A stretch of DNA of 64,000 bases from Burkholderiales bacterium 39-55-53. Its GTDB lineage: Bacteria > Pseudomonadota > Gammaproteobacteria > Burkholderiales > Burkholderiaceae_C. The position numbers and the translations under genes were made by a program. Under the pieces are notes generated by a model. The model was not told the DNA's origin. It saw nothing but the letters and a program-made list of their open reading frames with translations, and did not search any database. Positions within the stretch are counted from its first letter, which is position 1, and each line of letters starts with the position of its first letter. This document shows positions 33,850 to 41,517 of this stretch, piece after piece. The DNA lies in assembly GCA_002282445.1 (NCBI GenBank), contig NCJK01000004.1:1-64000 (forward strand). The letters run 5' to 3'.

Positions 33850-35022
33850 TTAACGGACTTCCGACACAGCCGCCTGCGCCGCATAAGCACTCAAACGCAC
33901 CGCTTGCATAGAAGGACGCTGCTGTGCCACATCTTTACCCAAACGTTCATTGGCGTTGTGGTGCAAGCCCGCCAAGATGGAGTTACGCGTGATGGGCGCA
34001 CGCACATCACGGTTCACATGCAAATAAGCTGCTTGCTGACCTGGAATGTTCAAAGCCGCATTGGGCCGCGTTTCATTGCGGGCAGCTGGGGTCAGCACTG
34101 TTAAATACAGATCATCTAAACCGACAGGACCAAAGTTCTTAAGTCCGGTGTCATCGAAATACTTGCCCACCATGTCGAGCTGCTGCAGCACGCTGTGGCC
34201 CAAGATGGCTTTGGGGTTCGCGCCGAAGCCTGCGCTGGCAGCGCCTCGGTCAGGGCCATCACAAAACTGAATGATGCCGTGGCATCGGTTGTTGGTCGCT
34301 TTGGGGTTCATACCATCGCTCTCCATCAAGGTGAGGCGAGCAAAGTCATCGGGCGCGAATCGGTGTTCATGCGAGAGCTGAACAATCTTGTTCATCACCG
34401 CTTGTTTGTCTTGCGCAGGGATGAAGCCCTTTTCTATGGCGCGATCAATGGTTTTTTCCAACACCACATGGCCACTGCGATCAGAGCGCGTGAGCAACTG
34501 CACTTGCGCTGTGCCTGCCAAAGCGGCGTTGCCCATGGCTGTGTTGGTGTTGAGTGAGTTGACGTTTGCAGCTGGCGTGACGGCAGGTGCTACCAAGGCC
34601 GCTGCAGCAGCCGCTTTATTGGCTGCAATGGCTTGCTGAACGGCCTGTGCCTGTTGCAAGGAGAGGTTCAAACTGTCTAGGTTCAACTTTTGACCCGGGT
34701 GGATCATGTTGGCGTTGACGATGTTGTTAGAGCGCGCCACGGTTTGCGCCAAGCGCATGGCTTCGTTATTTGAAATGTTCACGCCACGCGAGGCCATTTG
34801 CTCGCGCACGATGCCCGTGAGGGTTTGGCCAGAGCGTACAGAGGTGCTCCAAGCCGGCACACTGCCCTCCGGCGCTAAAGCGCCTGATTGGTTGATGCTC
34901 GCCAACGCGCGCGTGAAGGCGGGCGCTGTACGGGCATACGCCAGCTGACTCCGTGGCAGCTTGGGCATGCCGGAGGCGTCGGTGGTGTTCACCTGAGGGT
35001 TAGAGGACGGGTCGAGTCGCAT
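33850..35022 (-). CDS. LysM-like and lysozyme-like flagellar peptidoglycan hydrolase (candidate)
   Basis: The 390-residue protein has no Sec signal. Residues about 63-115 (SGQTLTGIVREQM...IHPGQKLNLDSLNL) resemble a LysM wall-binding domain, followed by an Ala-rich linker. Residues about 205-330 resemble a lytic transglycosylase/lysozyme fold: E234 in FARLTLMESDGMNP is placed like a catalytic glutamate, and HGIIQFCDGPDRG is like the usual G-x-x-Q-F strand. Absence of a signal peptide fits export through the flagellar secretion system, as for FlgJ. Because FlgJ here lacks its muramidase half, this is the likely replacement. A sigma-54 promoter candidate lies 106 nt upstream. GGAG precedes the ATG. 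Confidence 0.65.
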   Translation of the reverse strand: MRLDPSSNPQVNTTDASGMPKLPRSQLAYARTAPAFTRALASINQSGALAPEGSVPAWSTSVRSGQTLTGIVREQMASRGVNISNNEAMRLAQTVARSNNIVNANMIHPGQKLNLDSLNLSLQQAQAVQQAIAANKAAAAAALVAPAVTPAANVNSLNTNTAMGNAALAGTAQVQLLTRSDRSGHVVLEKTIDRAIEKGFIPAQDKQAVMNKIVQLSHEHRFAPDDFARLTLMESDGMNPKATNNRCHGIIQFCDGPDRGAASAGFGANPKAILGHSVLQQLDMVGKYFDDTGLKNFGPVGLDDLYLTVLTPAARNETRPNAALNIPGQQAAYLHVNRDVRAPITRNSILAGLHHNANERLGKDVAQQRPSMQAVRLSAYAAQAAVSEVR

Positions 35023-35055
35023 GGTCTGCTCCGTTTAATCGGTCCTTGGAAAAAG

Positions 35056-35073
35056 TTGGCTTTGTTTTTGCTT
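35056..35073 (+). promoter_or_regulatory. Sigma-54 promoter of flgA
   Basis: The plus strand reads TTGGC-TTTGTTTT-TGCTT with GG (35058-35059) and GC (35070-35071) exactly 10 nt apart and a TTTTTGC -12 region. It lies about 50 nt before flgA. The middle of the -24 block (TTT in place of ACG) deviates from consensus. Confidence 0.65.
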
Positions 35074-35119
35074 GAAGGGTTGGGTCTGAACAAATGTCAA
35101 AACATCAACACCTACCCTT

Positions 35120-35896
35120 ATGACTACGCAAATGCCGTGCCTAAAAAATGCCGACACCCTACGCTTTAAGCGCTGGGGCATGTGGCTGGCTGTCTGCGTG
35201 CTAAGCCAGGCCCAGCTTGGGTTTGCGGCCGATTCGGTGGTGCCTGACTCTGGTTTTGAAAGCTTGCAACAGCAGGCCAAGCAATGGGCTTCAACCCACC
35301 CCTCTTTTCAAGGCAAACAGGTGCAAGTGGTGCCTGTGGATGCCCGCATCACGGTGCAAAGCTGTCAACAAAACCTGCAGTTTGAGCACCCTTTTCCCAA
35401 CCAACCGGCCGTGCGTGTGCGCTGTGCACAACCTGTATGGCAACTTTTTGTGAACCTCAATACGGGTCAGACCACAAACCCTGTCAACCGCGCTGGCGTG
35501 GCAGCGCCTGTGTTGCACAAAGTTTTGGTGTCAAAAGAATTGCTCAAACGTGGCACGGTCATCAGCCCTGAGATGTTCAGCGTGGCTGAGATGCCTGCTG
35601 CGGGCATGGAAAGCCAAATCATTTCTGATACGAAGTTATTAAAAAACATGCAGTTGGTGCGTGACCTCACGCCCAACACACCTCTGCGTTCGTACGATGT
35701 GAAGACCGCTGTGATGGTCAAGCGCGGACAAGAGGTTTTTGTGACAGCTGGCGAAGGACAGGGCTTTTCCATCACAATGCGCGCAGAAGCGTTGCAAGAT
35801 GGTGGTTTAGGTGAACAGATTCGCTTAAAAAATGTCGAGTCGGGTCGATCACTATCTGGCGTGATCACCGGACCGAATGCCGCCAAACTGAGGTGA
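35120..35896 (+). CDS. flgA: Flagellar P-ring assembly chaperone FlgA
   Basis: FlgA is the periplasmic chaperone for FlgI. The 258-residue precursor has a signal peptide (hydrophobic WLAVCVLSQAQLGFA, cleavage near residue 37). The C-terminal SAF/ChapFlgA domain contains VSKELLKRGTVISPEMF, AVMVKRGQEVFVTAGEGQGFSITMRAEAL and the final SGRSLSGVITGPNAAKLR. The start could be ATG 35120 or ATG 35132; neither has a clear ribosome site. It heads flgA-flgM-flgN on the plus strand. Confidence 0.93.
   Translation: MTTQMPCLKNADTLRFKRWGMWLAVCVLSQAQLGFAADSVVPDSGFESLQQQAKQWASTHPSFQGKQVQVVPVDARITVQSCQQNLQFEHPFPNQPAVRVRCAQPVWQLFVNLNTGQTTNPVNRAGVAAPVLHKVLVSKELLKRGTVISPEMFSVAEMPAAGMESQIISDTKLLKNMQLVRDLTPNTPLRSYDVKTAVMVKRGQEVFVTAGEGQGFSITMRAEALQDGGLGEQIRLKNVESGRSLSGVITGPNAAKLR
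35128..35142 (-). promoter_or_regulatory. Sigma-54 promoter candidate of the LysM/lysozyme gene
   Basis: The minus strand reads AGGCACG-GCAT-TTGC, one mismatch from the sigma-54 core, 106 nt upstream of the leftward gene at 35022. It overlaps the first codons of flgA, so the two divergent promoters are interleaved and each transcript covers the other's promoter. Confidence 0.65.
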
Positions 35897-35930
35897 AAAG
35901 TGGTATTTAAAAAATATTTCAAAAAAACGC

Positions 35931-35957
35931 TCAAGTTCTAGAATTTGAGGTCGATTG
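35931..35957 (+). promoter_or_regulatory. Sigma-28 (FliA) promoter of flgM
   Basis: TCAAGTTC and GTCGATTG are separated by 11 nt in the flgA-flgM gap, 56 nt before the flgM start. This gives flgM a FliA-dependent feedback promoter besides read-through from flgA, as in Salmonella. Confidence 0.8.
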
Positions 35958-36012
35958 AAGTGTTGTGAAAAAGGTTTGACCCGCACAACGGGTTAAGGAA
36001 AGTGAAAACATC

Positions 36013-36333
36013 ATGAATGACGCTATTTCAAACTACGGTCGTATGACGCAATCGAACGCTGCTATTCGCAGTGCCATCGACAAAGTCGAAAAACGAAGCC
36101 CTTCGGCAGCGCAAGCCAAAGAAGAGCTCGCACCATCGCTGGACAAAACAGCTTCAGCAGGAGCAGATAAAGTGAGCTTGAGCAACGTCGCCCAAAAAGT
36201 TATGGCACAGCCAGACTTTGACCGCTCCAAAGTCGAAGCGATTAAGCAGGCGATCAAGGAAGGTAACTACCCTGTGAACCCCCGCCGCATCGCAGAAAAC
36301 TTTGTGGCCCTCGAAAAAATGATCGGCAACTGA
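36013..36333 (+). CDS. flgM: Anti-sigma-28 factor FlgM
   Basis: FlgM holds FliA inactive until the hook is finished and FlgM is exported. The 106-residue protein has the Ser/Ala-rich disordered N-terminal half and the conserved C-terminal sigma-binding region: DKVSLSNVAQKVMAQPDFDRSKVEAIKQAIKEGNYPVNPRRIAENFVALEKMI. AAGGA precedes the ATG. Its promoter and partner FliA (44914-45672) are both in the window. Confidence 0.95.
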   Translation: MNDAISNYGRMTQSNAAIRSAIDKVEKRSPSAAQAKEELAPSLDKTASAGADKVSLSNVAQKVMAQPDFDRSKVEAIKQAIKEGNYPVNPRRIAENFVALEKMIGN

Positions 36334-36367
36334 TCGTTCCATAGGAATTGATCGTCTTTTGACCGAT

Positions 36368-36796
36368 ATGACCACACTCGCCATGGACACGCAGGCTTCT
36401 AGCTTGGAGCAAGCCTTGGTCTTGGCGCAAACACTTGAGGACATGCTCGAGCAAGAGTTCGCGCATCTGAAAGTGCAAAATCTTGACGCTTTCGAAGCGT
36501 CGCAAGCCTCTAAAAACGAGCTATTGCAGCAGCTCGCCCAGTTGGCCGGCATTCACGGACCTGAGTCCGCCGATGCACTCGGCCCTGAATGGGATGGCTT
36601 CAAAGAACACATGGCACATTGCCGCGACATGCATCGCCGCAACGAAGTGCTGATTGTCCGAAAGATTGACGCCATCCGTGGCGCGCTGCAAAGCATGCAA
36701 ATCCAAGACCCCACCAGCTCTGTCGAAATTTACGACCGTTTGGGCAAGGTGTCTCGCGGTGGCCGACGCGGTGGCCGCGGCTACGCAGAAGCTTAA
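36368..36796 (+). CDS. flgN: Flagellar chaperone FlgN
   Basis: FlgN is the export chaperone for FlgK and FlgL. The 142-residue product is largely helical (LEQALVLAQTLEDMLEQEFAHLKVQNLDAFEASQASKNELLQQL), typical of FlgN, with an Arg/Gly-rich tail (GGRRGGRG). I use ATG 36368; a TTG at 36359 lies closer to the AGGA at 36343-36346 and would add three residues. It follows flgM by 34 nt and ends in an intrinsic terminator. Confidence 0.88.
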   Translation: MTTLAMDTQASSLEQALVLAQTLEDMLEQEFAHLKVQNLDAFEASQASKNELLQQLAQLAGIHGPESADALGPEWDGFKEHMAHCRDMHRRNEVLIVRKIDAIRGALQSMQIQDPTSSVEIYDRLGKVSRGGRRGGRGYAEA

Positions 36797-36819
36797 GCCC
36801 TGCTTTATTAAGCTTTTTT
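36789..36819 (+). terminator. Intrinsic terminator of flgA-flgM-flgN
   Basis: Arms AAGCTTAA (36789-36796) and TTAAGCTT (36808-36815) with an 11-nt loop are followed by T residues to 36819. The stem overlaps the flgN stop codon and the end of the convergent gene at 36808. Confidence 0.7.
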
Positions 36820-37095
36820 CGGCTTTTCGTCTCCGGGCTGCATACCCTTGAGCCAATACACCCACGCCAAAATCACGGCGACCGCGGTGAACATGTCTTC
36901 TGGAATTTCCTGACCCACATCGAGCCGACTCAACATGGCCAACAGCCGTGGGTCTTCGGCCACATAAACGCCCTGCTTCTTAGCTTCAGCCACGATCCGG
37001 CGTGCCAGCTCATCGTCACCTTTGGCAGTGAGCACAGGCGCTTTGTTGCGGCCATATTCCAAGGCCACGGCTTGCATGTAGTGCTTGTCGGTCAT
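36808..37095 (-). CDS. FlhB C-terminal-domain homologue (FlhX-like)
   Basis: The 95-residue protein matches the cytoplasmic tail of FlhB/YscU-type export switch proteins: AVALEYGRNKAPVLTAKGDDELARRIVAEAKKQGVYVAEDPRLLAMLSRLDVGQEIPEDMFTAVAVILAWVYWL. The transmembrane half and the self-cleaving NPTH site are absent, so it resembles the part left after FlhB cleavage. Such stand-alone tails (FlhX in Helicobacter, YlqH in Bacillus) can partly replace the FlhB fragment. It overlaps the FliK-like gene by 4 nt (ATGA), so the pair is co-translated. Full FlhB is not in this window. Confidence 0.85.
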   Translation of the reverse strand: MTDKHYMQAVALEYGRNKAPVLTAKGDDELARRIVAEAKKQGVYVAEDPRLLAMLSRLDVGQEIPEDMFTAVAVILAWVYWLKGMQPGDEKPKKA

Positions 37096-38180
37096 GCTCG
37101 GGTGTCAATCAAACTGCCATGCTCTGGCGGTGGATGGTCTTCTTGCGCATCAGGCCGAGCTGCGTTGTAGACCTGAAAACTGCCCATGTGCAGGCCTGCG
37201 CTCTCGAGTTCGTCGGTCAATTCAGTGGCATTGAACTTGGCCAAATCAGCCACGTCTTTACGCAAAGCCCACATGGTCAAGTCGACCTGAGCGTTGTGGC
37301 TAATAGTGGTTTTGAGCCACACCTCACCCAGCACCCGGCTGTTGGTGTGCATATTGACCACCAAAGGGTTTTTAGGCTGCCCTGGCTTGTTGCCTTTTTG
37401 CTCGAAGTGCAGCTCGACAGGATCGGCATCGCGAAAGGGTATGACCAAGCCAAAGTGCAAATCGCCCTTGTTGACGGTTTGACCCGATTGAACTTGGGCC
37501 GCCTCCAGCTCATCGAGCGCGTGTTTCAAGCTGTCATGGGTGTCAACGCTTTCTTTCTCTTCAATGCGTTCTCGCTCTGCCATGAGCAAGCGCAACAAGA
37601 CCTTGGTGTTGTCTGCCACGGGTTCGCCTTCGGCCAAGCTGGCTTCGCTGGGCTTGGTGTGGCCCAGAATGAAACGCTTCAGTGCTTGAGGCTGCAAGCT
37701 GCTCATGTTCAGGCGCTGGGCCGCGATGCGTTTTTTGATCTCTCCCGCATCTTGTACGGGAGGAATCAAGCTCTCCAACACGCCTGGGCGCAACAGGGCC
37801 AACAGATTGGCAAAGCCAGGCGGCTGAAACAACAAGGTGTTCAAGCGCGTGGGCATGCCCGTTGGGGCAGCTTCTGGGCCAGCAAAGTTGCCGGTGTGCA
37901 GCAATTGCAACGCCCATTTGCCCGCCGGCAACAGCTGGGCACGCAGTTGCATGAGGTCGCCCTCTTTGATGTAGGGCTGCAGGGGGAGATTGAAGATGTG
38001 GTCGTTGAGGACCAGTTTGAGCTGATGGTTGACCACCGTGGCGGTAGCCTGCACCACTTGGCCATCGTGCAAACCCAGTTGGCGCGCGACAGGCGCCTCA
38101 ACATACGCCGTGCGCATCTCCAAATGAACAGGCGCCACACGCGCAACCGCGTGGACGCCTTCTGGGCCCAAGATGCTCAT
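37092..38180 (-). CDS. FliK-like protein with hook-length-control C-terminal domain
   Basis: The 362-residue protein ends with a domain similar to the FliK C-terminus: NPLVVNMHTNSRVLGEVWLKTTISHNAQVDLTMWALRKDVADLAKFNATELTDELESAGLHMGSFQVYN. The N-terminal region (Q-V-V-Q-A-T-A-T-V and the beta-rich following part) resembles the FliK-like partner seen with FlhX in Bacillus YlqG. A separate, standard FliK lies at 50211-51938, so this is a second specificity-switch-like protein. With the downstream FlhB tail it forms a compact pair. Its target is unknown; a role in tuning export is inference. Confidence 0.7.
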   Translation of the reverse strand: MSILGPEGVHAVARVAPVHLEMRTAYVEAPVARQLGLHDGQVVQATATVVNHQLKLVLNDHIFNLPLQPYIKEGDLMQLRAQLLPAGKWALQLLHTGNFAGPEAAPTGMPTRLNTLLFQPPGFANLLALLRPGVLESLIPPVQDAGEIKKRIAAQRLNMSSLQPQALKRFILGHTKPSEASLAEGEPVADNTKVLLRLLMAERERIEEKESVDTHDSLKHALDELEAAQVQSGQTVNKGDLHFGLVIPFRDADPVELHFEQKGNKPGQPKNPLVVNMHTNSRVLGEVWLKTTISHNAQVDLTMWALRKDVADLAKFNATELTDELESAGLHMGSFQVYNAARPDAQEDHPPPEHGSLIDTRA

Positions 38181-38189
38181 GGTGTCCCC

Positions 38190-38591
38190 TTAGGGGAAGC
38201 GCACCCAGTTTTTGCGCTCGTTCATGTTGATGTCGGCGGTGGAATAGCCACCACCGCGATGCATGCCACTGTTGCCTGGCGCATGGCCAGGCACCATGTG
38301 GCTGCGCAACAAGTCGTCATGGTTGGGCACATTCAACACAGCCCCTGCCATCAAGGCGCGAGGGGGTGACTTGGTGAAGGCTTGTGGGTTTTGTTGCACA
38401 AAGGCATTGCGCAGGATTTCCACACGCAACGGGCTGTCGGGCATGGTTTTGCGAATCACTTTGTCCAAGGTGTCACCGGACACCACTTGGTAAGTGCTGC
38501 GAGCTGCAGGGCTGGTCGCGGTGGCCAGCATGGGGGCACTCAGCGCCATGCAGCAGAGTAAAGCGCGAACGGAAGTCATAGGCTTGTTCAT
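38190..38591 (-). CDS. Periplasmic LysM/FimV-like protein
   Basis: From ATG 38591 (GGGAG upstream) the 133-residue product has a signal peptide (MNKPMTSVRALLCCMALSAPMLATA). A single LysM-like domain follows, YQVVSGDTLDKVIRKTMPDSPLRVEILRNAFVQQNPQAFT, of the kind found at the start of FimV. The C-terminal tail is Gly/His-rich without recognisable motif. Location between flgT and the FliK-like gene suggests it helps anchor flagellar outer rings to the wall. I do not recognise it as a named flagellar protein. Confidence 0.65.
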   Translation of the reverse strand: MNKPMTSVRALLCCMALSAPMLATATSPAARSTYQVVSGDTLDKVIRKTMPDSPLRVEILRNAFVQQNPQAFTKSPPRALMAGAVLNVPNHDDLLRSHMVPGHAPGNSGMHRGGGYSTADINMNERKNWVRFP

Positions 38592-38613
38592 GGTCGGTTC
38601 TCCCGTCGATCTT

Positions 38614-39690
38614 TTAGTAGGTGTAAGGCCAAGCAACCCAGGCCCCATTGAATTTTTGTTTACGGCCAGCCACTTGTTTGATTTCGGCTTGGTACGGCGT
38701 GACCGATTTGACTTCGGCCAAGACAGCTGCGTCAAGTGCACCTGGCTCGAGCGTGTGACGTGGCAGCACAGAAGGGTCGGCAATCATCAGTTTATCGCCC
38801 ACGCGCAAGCCCGCATTCGTGCCAGCATTGAGGGACAAACGGCCATTGGCTTGGGAAACCGTGAAAGCTTGCGGCTCGCAGGCCAGTTGCTTGTCAAGTT
38901 GGTCTGCCATGGCGTTGACAGCGCGTGCAATGGCTGCATTGGTGTCAGTGTCCATCTTGGGTGTGCCGTATGCCTGTATGGGCAAGCTCGGGACCACCAC
39001 TTGCTCAGCCACAAACCAAACTTGGCGCTGGCCTGGTCCATTGACCTGCAGTGTCAAGCCAAACGCTGAAAAGTCATCAGACACACCGCCTAAAGGCACA
39101 GGTGTGACCGAGAGTTGCGCATGCCATTGCACATGCTCTTCACCTTGGCCATATTGCAAGCGGTCATAGGTGTTGGATTGAGGCAGAGTACCGATCAAAC
39201 GCCAGCGCTCTGAACGTGCTGCTGATTGCATCAGTTGTTTGCGTGCCGCCACACCGAGTTGTTGAGCTTGATAACGCTGAGCTGGTGCTAAACCTGTCGA
39301 CAAATCAAGGTCAACAGTCATGATTTGACGCAGCGCTGATTTGGCTTGCGGTGCTTCGCACCGACCTGGCTGCACAATCTCTATTGATTGATTGGAAACC
39401 AACTCCGCTTGAGGTTGTTGGCCAGCATCTCGCACGTATTGAGCGACTTGCAAATCACGCAGTTTGATTTCCGAAGAAAAGCGATTGAGTTCGCGCAACT
39501 TGCCGTCGCTCTCCATCCAGCTGGTGGCGCTGACACGGGTGTTGGACTTCATGGCCGCTTCCACCATCGCCCCACGGATGGCGTTGAGTCGGTCTTGGGC
39601 ACTCAAGTCAGCCGCACAAGCAGAAAAGTTGACACCCGCCAAAGTCAGCACAACAAGGCTACCCAAGCAGGCACGCGAAAAAGTCCACAT
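38614..39690 (-). CDS. flgT: FlgT-like flagellar H-ring protein
   Basis: From ATG 39690 (GAGG nine bases upstream) the 358-residue precursor has a signal peptide ending near ACA-ADL. The N-terminal AMVEAAMKSNTRVSATSWMESDGKLR part resembles the FlgT N-domain. The C-terminal part has the FlgT_C pattern LSLNAGTNAGLRVGDKLMIADPS and ends AGRKQKFNGAWVAWPYTY. In Vibrio FlgT forms the H ring around the L/P rings of the polar flagellum and helps place the stator. Adjacent FlgP-like lipoprotein supports the reading. FlgO was not found in the window. Confidence 0.75.
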   Translation of the reverse strand: MWTFSRACLGSLVVLTLAGVNFSACAADLSAQDRLNAIRGAMVEAAMKSNTRVSATSWMESDGKLRELNRFSSEIKLRDLQVAQYVRDAGQQPQAELVSNQSIEIVQPGRCEAPQAKSALRQIMTVDLDLSTGLAPAQRYQAQQLGVAARKQLMQSAARSERWRLIGTLPQSNTYDRLQYGQGEEHVQWHAQLSVTPVPLGGVSDDFSAFGLTLQVNGPGQRQVWFVAEQVVVPSLPIQAYGTPKMDTDTNAAIARAVNAMADQLDKQLACEPQAFTVSQANGRLSLNAGTNAGLRVGDKLMIADPSVLPRHTLEPGALDAAVLAEVKSVTPYQAEIKQVAGRKQKFNGAWVAWPYTY

Positions 39691-39713
39691 GGTCAAAAGC
39701 CTCTTCAGCGAAA

Positions 39714-40196
39714 TCAGTTGCGCTTGCTGCTCAAGCTAGCAACGTACAAGGCGCGCAGGTCATTCACGACATTGCGATCCAGAGACATGGTGGTTTCATA
39801 GGTGTCATCGCCCACAGGGGTGATGCTGACCAACACGGCACCATAAATGACACCCTCCACACGGGCTCGAAAGGTGTCACTCATCACGGTCATGTCCGCC
39901 ACGGTGGTGCTGGCATCGAGCTGTTGGCCGTAAACCTGTTCAGTGAGCGCGCGGTACGCGTCAAGCTTGGAGGCACGAATGGCCAACAAACGCTGCTGGG
40001 CAGGGTTACGATGATTTTGAATACTAATGACCGCATAACCCGTGGCCACCAAGGTCTCACGCTTTTGGGTCATAGGCGTGATCATGTTGGCGCTGTCATC
40101 CACGCGCGCTTGGGACGGCATGAGCAGAGGTGTGTTGGCGCAAGCGGTCAACAAAAGTGCGGCGGCTGTAACAGCCCAAACGGTAGTGCGGTTCAT
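39714..40196 (-). CDS. flgP: FlgP-like outer-membrane lipoprotein (LPP20 family)
   Basis: The gene starts at ATG 40196 with AAGGA eight bases upstream; the open frame extends much further upstream but without protein-like sequence. The 160-residue precursor has a lipobox LTAC (Cys19) and the LPP20/FlgP core: ATGYAVISIQNHRNPAQQRLLAIRASKLDAYRALTEQVYGQQLDASTTV. FlgP forms an outer-membrane-proximal disk or part of the H ring in Vibrio and Campylobacter. It heads the leftward flgP-flgT-LysM-FliK-like-FlhX group, divergent from the sigma-54 activator gene. Confidence 0.85.
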   Translation of the reverse strand: MNRTTVWAVTAAALLLTACANTPLLMPSQARVDDSANMITPMTQKRETLVATGYAVISIQNHRNPAQQRLLAIRASKLDAYRALTEQVYGQQLDASTTVADMTVMSDTFRARVEGVIYGAVLVSITPVGDDTYETTMSLDRNVVNDLRALYVASLSSKRN

Positions 40197-40329
40197 GTCT
40201 ATGTCCTTGAGAGGTCTCCCCCATGATTCGGCACAGACCCTTTTATCTTTAACAAATTGAAATACGAATACTTTTTCTGTCTTGTGAAAGATTTGTTGTG
40301 ACCGACAATGATGTGTAGGAATTTTTGAC

Positions 40330-41430
40330 ATGAAGACCACCACACACTTTATTGGCTCCAGCGAGTCAGCAGCCACTTTGCGCCAACTGGTCGCAACCAT
40401 GGCTAACTCCAACGCCACGGTGATGATCACAGGCGAAAGCGGTACAGGCAAAGAGCTTTTGGCTCGGCTGCTGCATGAGCAATCTGACCGTTGTGGTGCC
40501 AATTTTGTGCCAATTAATTGCGCAGCCATCCCCAAGGATTTGCTGGAGAGCGAGCTGTTTGGCCACCGAAAGGGCGCATTCACGGGCGCTGTGGCTGATC
40601 GCATCGGTCGCTTTGAGCTCGCGCATGGCGGCACGATCTTTCTCGATGAAATTGGCGACATGTCGCTAGACATGCAAGTCAAATTGCTGCGCGTGTTACA
40701 AGAACGCACGGTCGATCCGATTGGCGGCACCCGTCAAGTTCAGGTCGATGTGCGCGTGGTTGCAGCGACTCACCGCGACTTGGAAACCGAAATTGCAGCC
40801 GGTCGGTTCCGTGAAGACTTGTATTACCGACTCAATGTGTTGCCTATGGTGACACCTCCGTTGCGTGAACGCAACACTGACATCCCTGAATTGTTGGCAT
40901 TTTTCGCAAAAAAATGCGCCAACTTTGGCAAGCAGCCGATTCGCTTCAAACCCGATTTCATGGCGGCGTTGCAAAAGTACCCATGGCCGGGCAACGTGCG
41001 TGAGCTCTCCAATGTGGTCGACCGCTTCAGCACCCTTTATGCAGGGCAAGAACTCGATTTACGCGCCATCCCCCCTACCCTGCTGCCCAAAGGCTTGGTG
41101 TCTGCACAGGCGGAGTTGCAAGCGCAAGCGCCTTTGCTGGCCAAACTCGAGATGACACCTCCACCTGAGGTGTTGGCTGAGATGAACGAGGAGCCTGAAG
41201 AGGAAGAAAACGAGATCGAAGGCCTCATCATGTTGGCCCAAGGTATGCCTCAGTTGCCCCCCGAAGGTTTGTCGCTCAAAGAGCGCATGGCACAAATCGA
41301 GCGCAGCATCATTGAACAAGCCCTAAGCCGCAACTCTGGCAATGTGTCACGTACAGCCAAGTTGCTGAATTTGCAACGCACTACCTTGATAGAAAAGATC
41401 AACAAGTACGAACTGCGTCCAGCAGCCTAA
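40330..41430 (+). CDS. Sigma-54-dependent activator, FleQ/FlrA-type, lacking a sensor domain
   Basis: The 366-residue protein starts almost at once with the AAA+ domain: Walker A GESGTGKE (35-42), the sigma-54 contact loop GAFTGA (82-87), Walker B IFLDEIGD (103-110), and YPWPGNVREL near the end of the ATPase part. The C-terminal Fis-like helix-turn-helix is RNSGNVSRTAKLLNLQRTTLIEKI (about 337-360). There is no N-terminal receiver or FleQ domain, so control must come from the AAA+ module, the acidic linker or partners such as FlhG. It is the only sigma-54 activator visible and the window has several sigma-54 promoters before flagellar genes. TAGGA precedes the ATG. Confidence 0.88.
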   Translation: MKTTTHFIGSSESAATLRQLVATMANSNATVMITGESGTGKELLARLLHEQSDRCGANFVPINCAAIPKDLLESELFGHRKGAFTGAVADRIGRFELAHGGTIFLDEIGDMSLDMQVKLLRVLQERTVDPIGGTRQVQVDVRVVAATHRDLETEIAAGRFREDLYYRLNVLPMVTPPLRERNTDIPELLAFFAKKCANFGKQPIRFKPDFMAALQKYPWPGNVRELSNVVDRFSTLYAGQELDLRAIPPTLLPKGLVSAQAELQAQAPLLAKLEMTPPPEVLAEMNEEPEEEENEIEGLIMLAQGMPQLPPEGLSLKERMAQIERSIIEQALSRNSGNVSRTAKLLNLQRTTLIEKINKYELRPAA

Positions 41431-41471
41431 GCCCACAGCCGTGTTCGACACGGCGTGCGGTTCAGACAAGA

Positions 41472-41500
41472 AAAAAGGCAGCTCATCGAGCTGCCTTTTT
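41472..41500. terminator. Bidirectional terminator between the activator gene and motB
   Basis: A stem AAGGCAGCTC/GAGCTGCCTT with a tiny loop is flanked by A-runs and T-runs on the two sides. It lies between the convergent ends of the activator (41430) and motB (41518). A second GC-rich stem without T-run (41438-41454) precedes it. Confidence 0.9.
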
Positions 41501-41517
41501 CTCGCCTAAGCCTTGGC

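Noticed and set aside
33602-33911. Overlapping rightward open frames of 83 and 98 codons
   Set aside because: They cover the flgB sigma-54 promoter and the inverted repeat, have no protein-like composition and no ribosome site.
37119-38369. Rightward open frame of 416 codons opposite the FliK-like gene
   Set aside because: It is the complement of a coding sequence with recognisable domains, and its product is unusually rich in Gln and His without any motif.
40197-40730. Long N-terminal extension of the FlgP-like frame
   Set aside because: The extension is antisense to the activator gene and lacks protein character; the lipoprotein signal and ribosome site place the start at 40196.
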